Shown piece by piece: positions 53,211 through 61,558 of a DNA stretch of 64,000 bases. Under the pieces are notes generated by a model. It searched no databases and had not been told where the DNA came from. It was given only the letters and a program-made list of their open reading frames with translations. This DNA is from Thauera sp. 28 (GTDB taxonomy: Bacteria > Pseudomonadota > Gammaproteobacteria > Burkholderiales > Rhodocyclaceae): assembly GCF_000310145.2 (NCBI RefSeq), contig NZ_AMXA01000004.1, positions 124,001-188,000 of the forward strand. Reading direction: 5' to 3'. Position numbers and translations under genes: made by a program. Every line of letters starts with the position of its first letter. Position 1 is the stretch's first letter.

Positions 53211-55307
53211 TCAGAACTTCAGCTCGGCGACCAGCTCGAAGCGCCGCGGTTCGCCGAGGATGAACTGGTTGTTGTAGGTGCGTGTCGCGTACACCTTGTC
53301 GGCGAGGTTGCGGCCGAGCAGGCGCAGCGTAGTGCGCGCATCCATCTGCCAGGCGATGCTCGCGTCCGCGACCGTATAGGCTCCAATTGCCAGCGAGTTG
53401 GCATTGTTGGCGTAGCTCTTGCCGACGTGGCGCAGCCCGACAGAGGTCTGTACCGCGCCGATGCGATAGTGGCCCCAAAGGTTGGCGACCAGGGTGGGTA
53501 CGTTGGCGGGCACCTTGCCGGCCCGCGAGACCGCAACACCGCCGACGCGTTCGTTGAACTCGGTGAACTCGGCCTGCAAGCGGGTGATGTTGCCCTCCAG
53601 GCGCAGGCTCTTCCACGGCGTGATCGCAGCAGCCAGCTCAACGCCTTGCGAGTACTGGCTGCCGCCCTGGATCGAAAGGGCCGAGTTGTCGGGGTCGCGG
53701 GTGATGATGTCGTCCTTGTCGATGCGGTAGAACGCGGCCGTCCACTCGCCGCGCCCGTCGGCCAGCCTTTGCTTGACGCCAACTTCGACCTGCTTGCCGC
53801 GGGTCAGCTTGAAGTCGGCGTTGGCCAGGTTGAGCGAGATCATCGATGTGACCGGGTCATGGCCGGTCGCGTAGTTCGCATACAGGCTGGTGTCGTGGCT
53901 CAGGAAGTGGGTGAGGCCGACACGCCAGGCGTTGCCCTTGAGCGTGCGGCTGAAGTCGGTGCCTGCCACCAGTTCGTCGCGGTCCACGCGGGCGCGGTCG
54001 TGGCGGAAGCCGGCGAGCACGAGCCAGCGCTCGCCGAGCTGCCAGGCGTCCTCGGCATAGAAGCCGTGCAGGGTCGATGCGGTATCGAACTTGGCCAGCG
54101 TCGGGTCGGGGCTGAGCCAGTTGCCGTGTTGCGGATCGCGGATGCTGACGTTCGACGACCCGCTGTAGGGTGAGTTGTTGATGTGGCGGAAGTCCACGCG
54201 GGCAGCCTCCCAGCCGACCACCGCGCGGTGTGCGCCGTGCTTCAGTGCTGCCTCGAGCCGGTTGCCGGTCTGTACCAGTTCGTGCTGGATATGCAGGTAG
54301 TCGCTGCGCTCCACCCGGTCGGCGGCGAGGTTGAGCCTGTAGTTCTCGATGTTCATCCAGCGCCGCTGCGACTCCAGGCGGTAGATCTCGTTGCTCAGCG
54401 CGATCCGCTCGTCGAGCTGCCAGTCGGCACGCGCACGCAGGCGGGTGTCCTCATAGCGGATCACGGCATCTGCGGCGTTGTAGTTCTCGCGCCTGAGCTC
54501 GGGCAGGATGCGGCCGTTGTCATGCGGCGTGCCCCAGTAGCGCTCGGGGTACTGCACGCTGTGGTCTGCGGTCAGGTCGATGCGCAGGTCACTGCGGGGC
54601 TGCAGGCGCAGGCGGTTCATGATCTTGCCGCCGTGCGAGTTGCCGAGGTCGCGGTAGCCGTCGATGTGGGTCCCGTAGGCATCGATGCGGTAGGAGGCGA
54701 TTTCGCCGAGTGCGCCGGTGGCACCAAGGCCGAGCCGTTTCACGCCATCGCTGCCGGCGGCGACCATGAGCTCCTGCGCAGCAACGCGGCTGGGCTCCTT
54801 GCGTACGGCGTTGATGGTCGCCCCCACGGTGCCGCTGCCGAACACCACCGATGCCGGGCCGTGCAGCACTTCGACGCGTTCATAGCCCCAGGCGCTGCCA
54901 GGATAGTTCTGGGTGCCTGCCCCGGTCTGAATGCGTATGCCGTCTTCGGCGATGCCGACCGAGTTGGTGCCGGTGTAGCCGCGTGCCGAGAACGACAGGC
55001 CGCCGGTGCCGCCTGAGCCGATGTCCGTGATGCCGGTGGCGCGCGTGATGGCCTCGCGCACCTGGAAGTCGCCGCGCTCCTGCATCTGTGTGCTGTCCAC
55101 GCTGCTTGTCGTGGCCGGCAGTTCGCGCGCGGCGACGCCCGTGCGGCTACCGGTGGTGCTCGGTTCGTCCAGGTACAGGCTGGGGGCGTCGCGGTTGGCG
55201 CTGACCTCGACCGGTGACAGCGTCACCTGCGCGAAGACCGGAGCATGAACGACAAGCGCAATGGCTGCCGCAAGACGGGTGGGGGGAAAGCGGAATCGTT
55301 TTGCCAT
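53211..55307 (-). CDS. TonB-dependent outer-membrane receptor under cobalamin riboswitch
   Basis: A 698-residue receptor with signal peptide (MAKRFRFPPTRLAAAIALVV, cleavage near VFAQ). The plug domain (about 60-175) contains VREAITRATGITDIGSGGTG, FSARGYTGTNSVGIAEDGIR and VEVLHGPASVVFGSGTVGAT. The beta-barrel runs to a C-terminal phenylalanine (RRFELVAELKF). The plug looks like siderophore receptors more than E. coli BtuB. Yet the leader carries a cobalamin aptamer, so the natural reading is a corrinoid transporter, or an alternative uptake route switched off by B12. No good ribosome site precedes ATG; the bases CCTCC lie there instead. The PepSY gene follows. Confidence 0.92.
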   Translation of the reverse strand: MAKRFRFPPTRLAAAIALVVHAPVFAQVTLSPVEVSANRDAPSLYLDEPSTTGSRTGVAARELPATTSSVDSTQMQERGDFQVREAITRATGITDIGSGGTGGLSFSARGYTGTNSVGIAEDGIRIQTGAGTQNYPGSAWGYERVEVLHGPASVVFGSGTVGATINAVRKEPSRVAAQELMVAAGSDGVKRLGLGATGALGEIASYRIDAYGTHIDGYRDLGNSHGGKIMNRLRLQPRSDLRIDLTADHSVQYPERYWGTPHDNGRILPELRRENYNAADAVIRYEDTRLRARADWQLDERIALSNEIYRLESQRRWMNIENYRLNLAADRVERSDYLHIQHELVQTGNRLEAALKHGAHRAVVGWEAARVDFRHINNSPYSGSSNVSIRDPQHGNWLSPDPTLAKFDTASTLHGFYAEDAWQLGERWLVLAGFRHDRARVDRDELVAGTDFSRTLKGNAWRVGLTHFLSHDTSLYANYATGHDPVTSMISLNLANADFKLTRGKQVEVGVKQRLADGRGEWTAAFYRIDKDDIITRDPDNSALSIQGGSQYSQGVELAAAITPWKSLRLEGNITRLQAEFTEFNERVGGVAVSRAGKVPANVPTLVANLWGHYRIGAVQTSVGLRHVGKSYANNANSLAIGAYTVADASIAWQMDARTTLRLLGRNLADKVYATRTYNNQFILGEPRRFELVAELKF

Positions 55308-55481
55308 GTTGGAGGTCCGGTGCGGGCAGGGCGGATCTCCGACGGACAGGCGTGCGGCGCCATGCGCACGGATGCGCCGTGCGCTGCACTCGAGCCGTCA
55401 GGAAAACGAGCAAGTGAAATGGTGTGAGCCATGCCTCTTGTCAGGGACACCCCGCCCCAAACTGTTGAAGGTGATGTGCAT

Positions 55482-55660
55482 GGCAGGTCTCCTGGCTCAC
55501 GGGTCATCGCCTTGCGCCAGCCTTCCCGGAAAGATTCCAGTGGCAGAGAGGGCGCAGGACTCGCCGATTACAGTTGCGGGGGCAGCTCCGGGTTGAGCGC
55601 GCGGGGCGCGGCACCGGATTCCCTTTTCATGTCTGCTGGTTAGGGCAGACAACCATGAAC
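55482..55660 (-). ncRNA. Cobalamin riboswitch
   Basis: Read on the minus strand, all core elements are present in order. AAAAGGGAATCCGGTGCC is at 55609-55626 and GCCCCCGCAACTGTAA at 55568-55583. The conserved GCCACTG is at 55538-55544. The closing B12-box region GCGATGACCCGTGAGCC runs on to CAGGAGACCTGCC (55482-55510). A 5' hairpin (55631-55650) precedes the core. The aptamer ends about 175 nt before the TonB receptor start. Binding of adenosylcobalamin or a related corrinoid should reduce expression of the receptor and PepSY genes. Confidence 0.95.
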
Positions 55661-55856
55661 GGCGCGCAGGTTAGCGTGCCGGTCGACGGGCTGTCAAACC
55701 TGCGCGCTCGTGCAGCCTGCAGGGTGTTGCCATGCTTGTGCATCCCGATGGTGTCGCCCGGGTGGCACGCCATCGATGCTATCAGTTTATTGCAACAGAC
55801 TTGCAAAAACGAAGGCAGGCCCCTACCATCGCGGCCTCATCGGCTCACGGCCCTGA

Positions 55857-56024
55857 CTTCCATCCGAGGTTGAACATGCCAACTACCAGCCGCAGGCGCC
55901 GGTACGACGGGTTGCCGATGAACTCGGCTGGCCGCTGCATGCGCTTGCACTCGAGCCCGCGACGGCCGACGCCGAGAGCTACTTCGCTCTCATCGAGCAC
56001 TGGGTGGACAGCCTTGCGCAATGA
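55857..56024 (+). pseudogene. C-terminal remnant of a metal ABC transporter binding protein
   Basis: The frame ending at TGA 56022-56024 is open only from 55857 and has no start codon. It encodes about 55 residues that resemble the tail of ZnuA-type binding proteins: VEHANYQPQAPVRRVADELG and, at the end, SYFALIEHWVDSLAQ. The rest of the roughly 300-residue gene is missing; a stop lies immediately upstream in frame. It directly precedes the ATPase and permease genes of the same kind of transporter, so it is the broken first gene of that operon. Confidence 0.65.
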
Positions 56025-56398
56025 GTGCGGCGGCGCTGTTCCGGGCGCGTGGCCTGCAGGCGGGGCCGTTCAGCGTCGCCGACCTGCTTGCCCTGGCGGG
56101 CATGCCCGAACTCGCGCACGCGTGGGTGCCGGACGACCGTGGCCAGCGTGTTGACCGGCTCAGCGGCGGCCAGCGCCAGCGTCTGCTGCTCGCAATGGCG
56201 CTCGCCACGCCCTGTGATCTGCTGCTCCTCGATGAGCCGACCCAGTATCTCGATGCAGCGAGCCGCCATGTCTTCGTGGCTTGGCTGACGACCGCCTCGG
56301 CGCGTGCCGGCGGCCCTGCGATCGTGGTCGTCACGCACGACGCCGAGACCGTCGAGTCCGCACATCACGTCCGCCTCCAGGCCATCACCGATGCTTGA
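56021..56398 (+). pseudogene. Metal ABC transporter ATPase with internal deletion (no Walker A)
   Basis: A 125-residue open frame with intact signature LSGGQRQRLLLAMALA and Walker B LLLLDEPTQYLDA, plus the switch histidine in VVVTHD, but no Walker A and no Q-loop. The first 15 residues (MSAAALFRARGLQAG) look like the normal start of such an ATPase, and the next ones (PFSVADLLALAGM) match the region after the Q-loop. An in-frame deletion of about 80-90 codons is the simplest explanation. The ATG overlaps the stop of the binding-protein remnant. It cannot bind ATP normally and is probably inactive. Confidence 0.75.
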
Positions 56399-57182
56399 AC
56401 AGCTACTGCTCTTTGCGCCCGGCTTCGTGCTCGGCCTGTTCATGTCTGCCGTGCTCGCGGCGCTCGGCGTAATCCTGCGCCTGCGCGACGAGGCGCTGTC
56501 GGCTTTCAGCCACGCACAGGTCGCAGTGCTCGGCGCAATGCTCGCCGTCATCGCTGGCTGGCCGCTACTCATCGGTGCCTGGGGGCTGGCGATGCTGGTG
56601 GCCGTTGCGGGGCTGTGGCTCATCAAGCCAGTCGCGGCCGTAGCGAGTTCGCGTCATCTCCTCGTCCTGCTGCTGGCATGGAGTGCTTGTCTGCTGCTCG
56701 CTGACAACCACGCCCAGGCACGGCTGTTGTCGGCCTCTGCGGTCGAGGGGCAGTTGCTGCTCGTGCAATGGCGGGACGTCGTCGCCCATGGTGTCGTCGG
56801 TGCGCTTGGTGCCGCCGTGCTCGGCGGCGTGTCCAAGGCCTTGCTGGCTCATCAGCTGCTGCCCTGGCTGCCCGGCGCTCCCGGACGTGCGCATGCGCTC
56901 GCGCGCGAGCTCGCCGTGGTAGCGATCCTCGCCACCGGCGCCCTGGCCAGCGGCATCTTCGTCACCTTGGCGCTCGTGCTCATCCCGGCCTGGTCGGTGT
57001 GGGCAAGTGCCAGAGGTTTGCGCGCCGCAGTGCTGCAGGCCGCCATATTGGGCGCGAGCGCTCATGTGCTGGCCTTCGGCCTCGCGCTCGTGCTCGACCA
57101 GGTCTATCCGGCGGTGATGATCGTGGTGCTTGCACTCATGGCGGCCGCCGCGTCGCTGCGCAGAAAAGCCCTCGGCCGCTAG
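56391..57182 (+). CDS. Metal ABC transporter permease (ZnuB/ABC-3 family)
   Basis: An inner-membrane permease of 263 residues with about seven hydrophobic segments, family ABC-3 (zinc/manganese). The N-terminal FVLGLFMSAVLAALGVILRL and SAFSHAQVAVLGAMLAV match the family start, where 'DALSHAvlpG' is replaced by EALSAFSHAQVAVLG. AILATGALASGIFVTLALVLIPA near residue 185 is the other conserved region. The frame is intact. It overlaps the ATPase remnant by 8 nt. With the binding protein and ATPase damaged it has no obvious partner unless one acts in trans. Confidence 0.82.
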   Translation: MLEQLLLFAPGFVLGLFMSAVLAALGVILRLRDEALSAFSHAQVAVLGAMLAVIAGWPLLIGAWGLAMLVAVAGLWLIKPVAAVASSRHLLVLLLAWSACLLLADNHAQARLLSASAVEGQLLLVQWRDVVAHGVVGALGAAVLGGVSKALLAHQLLPWLPGAPGRAHALARELAVVAILATGALASGIFVTLALVLIPAWSVWASARGLRAAVLQAAILGASAHVLAFGLALVLDQVYPAVMIVVLALMAAAASLRRKALGR

Positions 57183-57360
57183 TCTGGATCCGCCTGCGTG
57201 AGGCGGTGTGCGACCTCGCAGCGTGATGCAGCCCAAAAACCATGAGCGGCTTGTGACTATTTTTGCCTGCAACCCATCTTGAGGTGGCATAATCGGCAGG
57301 CCTGCGGGCAAACGAGTGGCTCTGCGCCGGATGCGGCCTGCAGCCGATCCATGACCCAAT

Positions 57361-58047
57361 ATGCATGCTGACATGTCGTTCGTCCGTTCCTACTTTGTGC
57401 TTGTATTCGGGTGCCTGGCGGCGCTCGGTTTGCCGGCCGTCGCTGCCGACGCGCCTCCTGCACGCTCGTCCTTCGAGGTCGTACCGGCGTCTCCCGCCCA
57501 TATCGAGGCCCTGCGCGGCGGTGGGTTCGTGATCTACATGCGCCATGGCGCGACCGATGCCCGCTTCCCCGACCGCATTCCGGTGCAGATAGACGATTGC
57601 GCCAGCCAGCGACCGCTCTCCGACGCCGGGCGTGCCGCTCTGGACCGTATCGGCACCAACTTCGCGCGGCTCGGAGTGCCGTACTCGAAGGTGATCAGCA
57701 GCCCGTTCTGCCGCGCCAGGGAGAGTGCCCGTCGGGTTTTCCAGGCACCCGTCGAGGTAGACCCGCGTCTGATGTATACCGCGACCATGTCCGAGGCGGA
57801 GAAGGCGCCTGCCGTCGCGCGGACGCGGGAGTGGCTGTCTACGCCGGTCGATGTGAGCGGCGACAACCGTGTCGTGGTCGCACATGGACCCAATATCGCC
57901 GAGATCATGGATTACCTGCCGCGCGAGGCGACCATGGTGATCTTCAGGCCACTGGGCGCTGCCGACGGAGGTGCTTTCGAGTACGTGGCAAGCATCGAGC
58001 CTGGGCACTGGGTGGGCCTGCTGCAGGCGCTTGGGCTGGAGCCGTGA
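57361..58047 (+). CDS. Exported histidine phosphatase family protein
   Basis: A 228-residue protein with a signal peptide (SFVRSYFVLVFGCLAALGLP, cleavage near VAAD). The histidine phosphatase core starts with YMRHGATD near residue 60, where the histidine is the nucleophile. Other site residues lie in SSPFCRARESA near 118 and in VVVAHGPN near 178, which holds the second histidine. It should remove phosphate from an unknown periplasmic substrate. Two in-frame ATGs (57361 and 57373) are possible, neither with a strong ribosome site. A GGDEF-EAL gene follows 73 nt later on the same strand. Confidence 0.85.
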   Translation: MHADMSFVRSYFVLVFGCLAALGLPAVAADAPPARSSFEVVPASPAHIEALRGGGFVIYMRHGATDARFPDRIPVQIDDCASQRPLSDAGRAALDRIGTNFARLGVPYSKVISSPFCRARESARRVFQAPVEVDPRLMYTATMSEAEKAPAVARTREWLSTPVDVSGDNRVVVAHGPNIAEIMDYLPREATMVIFRPLGAADGGAFEYVASIEPGHWVGLLQALGLEP

Positions 58048-58120
58048 CGATGAGGTGGCATGGCGGTGTCCGCATTGGCCGATCGTCCGTGGGCATGCCC
58101 TGCGTGCACCGGAGGCGGTC

Positions 58121-60256
58121 ATGAAAGCCGGCCGCAGCGTGCTGCTACTGCTGCTTTTGCCCCTTGGAATCGTCGTGCTGGTGGCGCTGATGGTGAACTA
58201 CGGCGCGCTCTCCAGTGTGCGCGAGCAGTTTGACTTGTCCTCGGCGGCCCAGGACGAAGATCTGGTCGTGATCGAGGAGGCTGCGAGCTTCTCGCGCGAC
58301 ATGGGTCTTATCCAGCGCCAGATGGCGGTTGCGCTCGATGGCGCGAAGTCCGGGCAACTCGACGAGTTGCAGCTCTACCGCATGCACACCCGGATCGTCG
58401 AAGAGCTGGCGGCGCTGGGTGAGCGTGTTCGGCGCCTGGCCGAGTCCGAGCTGGTGATCGACGCCAACCACAACAGCGCGCGGCAGCTCATCCACTCGTT
58501 CGGCGAGTACAGGCGATTCATCGTCATGACCACGGATGTGATTGCCGTCGATCCACGGGTGGCCGCAGACTTTCTCGACCAGGCGCAGATCGAGCACCGC
58601 GAGTTCTCGATCTTCTCGAGCAGGATCGTGTCCCTGCTCGCCGAGCGGGCGCGCGACCGCAATGCCGCCCAGGTAGCACGCTTCGACGACGCTTTCCGCG
58701 GTGTTCTGCTGACCGGCTTGATCATCCTGATCGGCCTGTTCGTGACCGCGAGCCTGCTTGGACGCCGTGCCGGCTCGCACATGGTGGATATCGCCGATGC
58801 CTTGAGCACACTTGCACGCAGTGCCGAAGCAAAGATCCCGCTGCCACGCATCGAGGCAATGTACGAGGGCGGGCGAGGCGAATTCGCCCGCATCGCGGGT
58901 ACCTTGCTCAATTTTCGCAATGCCATCGAACGCCAGCGCAGTGCCGAGGAGCAGGCCTTTCAGCTCGCCTTCTACGACCCGCTGACGCGTCTGCCCAATC
59001 GGCGGCTGTTGCGCGAACGCATGCGCAGCGTGTTGCGTGCTTGCGAGCAGCACCTTGGCCACGCGGGCGTCATCGTTCTCGACCTGGACGACTTCAAGCG
59101 CGTCAACGACGCCTACGGACATGGTGTCGGTGACAGGTTGCTGGTCGAAGTGGCCGCCCGTCTCGAGTCGGTCGTTGGCGAAGGGAATACCCTCGCGCAT
59201 CTGGGGGGTGATGAGTTCGCCATTCTGCTGGGGCCGATCGGTGCGGACGCTGGCAGCGCGGTGGGCGAGGTCGAAGCCTGCGCAGAGCGGGTCCTGGCGG
59301 CGTTCGCGGGGGCATTCCAGATCGATGGCGAGTCCTTGTATGCGACCGCCAGTCTGGGTGCGAGCCTTTTCGGCACGCCACTCGCCAATCTGGATGACCC
59401 CCTCAGGCATGCCGAGAACGCCATGTACCAGGCCAAGAGCGAAGGCCGGGGTAACCTGCGCTTCTTCGATCCGGTCATCCAGGCGCGACTCGAGGAGCGC
59501 ATCGCGCTCGAGTCCGAGCTTCGGCTCGCGATCGAGCGTGACCAGCTTGAGCTGTTCTACCAGGTACAGGTTGACGAGAACGACAACCTGCGGGGCGTCG
59601 AGGCCTTGCTGCGGTGGCGGCATCCGGTGCGCGGCCTGGTACCGCCCGCGGCCTTCATCGGCCTCGCGGAGGAGTCCGGGCTGATCCTTCCGATCGGCCA
59701 TTGGGTGCTCGAGACCGCCTGCGCGCAACTGCTTGCCTGGGCTGGCGATGCGCGGACGGCGCAGCTGAGCATCGCGGTCAACGTGAGCGCCCGGCAGTTC
59801 CGCCAGGATGACTTCGTGCAGCAGGTCGGCGGCGTCCTCGAGCGTACTGGTGCCCCGCCGCGCAGGCTCAAGCTGGAACTGACCGAAAGCACCGTGCTCG
59901 AGGATATCGAGTCGACCATCGTCAAGATGAAGGCGCTGCGTGCGTTCGGTGTGCGCTTCTCGATGGATGACTTCGGCACCGGCTACTCCTCGCTGCAGTA
60001 TCTCAAGCGCCTCCCGCTCGATCAGTTGAAGATCGACCAGGCCTTTGTACGCGACATCATCGATGACGCCGACGATGCCGTCATCGTGCAAGCGATCATC
60101 GCAATGAGCCACGCGCTCGGGCTCGAGGTGATCGCCGAAGGCGTGGAGACGCGCGAACAGCAGCAATTGCTTGGCCAGCAAGGCTGCAGGTTCTTCCAGG
60201 GCTATCTGTTCGGCAAGCCGGTCCCGCTCGACGAACTGGCACAGCGGCTGCGTTGA
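58121..60256 (+). CDS. Membrane GGDEF-EAL protein (cyclic di-GMP turnover)
   Basis: A 711-residue inner-membrane protein. Two hydrophobic segments (about 5-27 and 190-212) enclose a periplasmic helical sensor (about 30-188), followed by a HAMP-like linker, a GGDEF domain (about 280-445) and an EAL domain (about 455-705). The GGDEF motif is intact (LGGDEFAIL), so cyclase activity is possible. The EAL motif reads EALLRWRHP, and the DDFGTGYSSL loop is present, so phosphodiesterase activity is also possible. GGAGG lies 5 nt before ATG 58121. Which activity dominates cannot be told. Signal unknown. Confidence 0.93.
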   Translation: MKAGRSVLLLLLLPLGIVVLVALMVNYGALSSVREQFDLSSAAQDEDLVVIEEAASFSRDMGLIQRQMAVALDGAKSGQLDELQLYRMHTRIVEELAALGERVRRLAESELVIDANHNSARQLIHSFGEYRRFIVMTTDVIAVDPRVAADFLDQAQIEHREFSIFSSRIVSLLAERARDRNAAQVARFDDAFRGVLLTGLIILIGLFVTASLLGRRAGSHMVDIADALSTLARSAEAKIPLPRIEAMYEGGRGEFARIAGTLLNFRNAIERQRSAEEQAFQLAFYDPLTRLPNRRLLRERMRSVLRACEQHLGHAGVIVLDLDDFKRVNDAYGHGVGDRLLVEVAARLESVVGEGNTLAHLGGDEFAILLGPIGADAGSAVGEVEACAERVLAAFAGAFQIDGESLYATASLGASLFGTPLANLDDPLRHAENAMYQAKSEGRGNLRFFDPVIQARLEERIALESELRLAIERDQLELFYQVQVDENDNLRGVEALLRWRHPVRGLVPPAAFIGLAEESGLILPIGHWVLETACAQLLAWAGDARTAQLSIAVNVSARQFRQDDFVQQVGGVLERTGAPPRRLKLELTESTVLEDIESTIVKMKALRAFGVRFSMDDFGTGYSSLQYLKRLPLDQLKIDQAFVRDIIDDADDAVIVQAIIAMSHALGLEVIAEGVETREQQQLLGQQGCRFFQGYLFGKPVPLDELAQRLR

Positions 60257-60320
60257 CGCGCGCAGCGCGGTGCGAGCTCGTGCGCCAACCATTGGCCGGC
60301 AGCGTGGCCTTGCTGCAGCG

Positions 60321-61517
60321 TCAGAAAGCGTCGCCGGGCACGCGCACCGCGCCTTCCATCAGCACGCGGGCCGTGCGGCTCATGACGGCCCTGGAGACCT
60401 GCCACTCGCCATCGACCAGCCGCGCCTGGGCGCCTACGCGCAGGGTGCCGGAGGGGTGGCCGAAGCGGACCGAATCGCGCTCACCGCCACCGGCAGCGAG
60501 ATTGACCAGCGTACCGGGAATGGCCGCAGCGGTGCTGATGGCCACTGCGGCGGTACCCATCATGGCGTGGTGCAGCTTGCCCATCGACAGCGCGCGTACG
60601 AGCAGGTCGACGTCCTCGGCTCGTATCGCCTTGCCGCTGGCGGCGAGGTAGTCCCTGGGTGGGGCAACAAACGCGATCTTTGGCGTGTGCTGGCGGGTGG
60701 CGGCCTCTTCAGGGGTCTTGATCAGGCCCATGCGCAGCGCGCCGGCCACCCGGATCTTGTCGAGGCGTGCGAGCGCTTCCGGATTGCCGTTGATGTCTTC
60801 GCGCAGCTCGGTGCCCCGGTAGCCGATGTCCTCGGCGTTGACGAACACCGTGGGGATGCCGGCACTGATCAGCGTCGCCTTCAGGCTGCCGACGTCGGGC
60901 ACCTCGAGCTCATCGACCAGGTTGCCGGTGGGGAACATCGACCCGCCGCCGTTCTCGCCAGCGCCGTCCTCGGACGGGTCGAGGAACTCCAGCACGATTT
61001 CGGCGGCCGGGAAGGTCACGCCGTCCAGTTCGAACTCACCGGTCTCCTGCACCTGACCGTCGGTGACCGGGACATGGGCGATGATGGTCTTGCCAATGTT
61101 GGCCTGCCAGATGCGTACCGCGCACACGCCGTTCCGCGGCACGCGTGCCGGGTCGACCAGGCCGGCGTGGAGGGCGAAGGCGCCGGCGGCGGTGGACAGG
61201 TTGCCGCAGTTGCCCGACCAGTCTACGAGCGCCTTGTCGATCGCGACCTGGCCGTAGAGGTAATCCACGTCGTGGTCGGGGCGGCTGCTCTTCGCCAGGA
61301 TCACGCACTTGCTGGTGCTGGAGGTGGCGCCCCCCATGCCGTCGATGTGAGCGGCATAGGGGTCGGGGCTGCCGATGATGCGCAGGAACAGGCGGTCGCG
61401 CGCCTCGCCTGGCTCCTGACAGCGCTCGGGCAGGTCCTGCAGGCGGAAGAACACGCCCTTGCTGGTGCCGCCGCGCATGTAGGTGGCGGGGATCCTGATC
61501 TGCGCTGCTTGGGGCAT
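60321..61517 (-). CDS. prpF: PrpF-like isomerase (AcnD-accessory / tautomerase family)
   Basis: A 398-residue member of the PrpF family with two diaminopimelate-epimerase-like halves. The N-terminal IPATYMRGGTSKGVFF and SKCVILAKSSRPDHDVDYLY are typical, as are WSGNCGNLSTAAGAFAL near residue 100 and GKLHHAMMGTAAVAISTAA near 320. Family members isomerise trans- to cis-aconitate-like acids or 4-oxalomesaconate. No prpB, prpC or acnD is near; the partner is an MFS carrier 41 nt upstream in the same direction. So the substrate may be an imported tricarboxylate such as trans-aconitate. AGGAG lies 10 nt before ATG 61517. The family is certain, the exact gene name less so. Confidence 0.85.
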   Translation of the reverse strand: MPQAAQIRIPATYMRGGTSKGVFFRLQDLPERCQEPGEARDRLFLRIIGSPDPYAAHIDGMGGATSSTSKCVILAKSSRPDHDVDYLYGQVAIDKALVDWSGNCGNLSTAAGAFALHAGLVDPARVPRNGVCAVRIWQANIGKTIIAHVPVTDGQVQETGEFELDGVTFPAAEIVLEFLDPSEDGAGENGGGSMFPTGNLVDELEVPDVGSLKATLISAGIPTVFVNAEDIGYRGTELREDINGNPEALARLDKIRVAGALRMGLIKTPEEAATRQHTPKIAFVAPPRDYLAASGKAIRAEDVDLLVRALSMGKLHHAMMGTAAVAISTAAAIPGTLVNLAAGGGERDSVRFGHPSGTLRVGAQARLVDGEWQVSRAVMSRTARVLMEGAVRVPGDAF

Positions 61518-61558
61518 ATCGAACGCTCCTGTTCGGCCGTCGTAGCCGGGCCGCCGCG

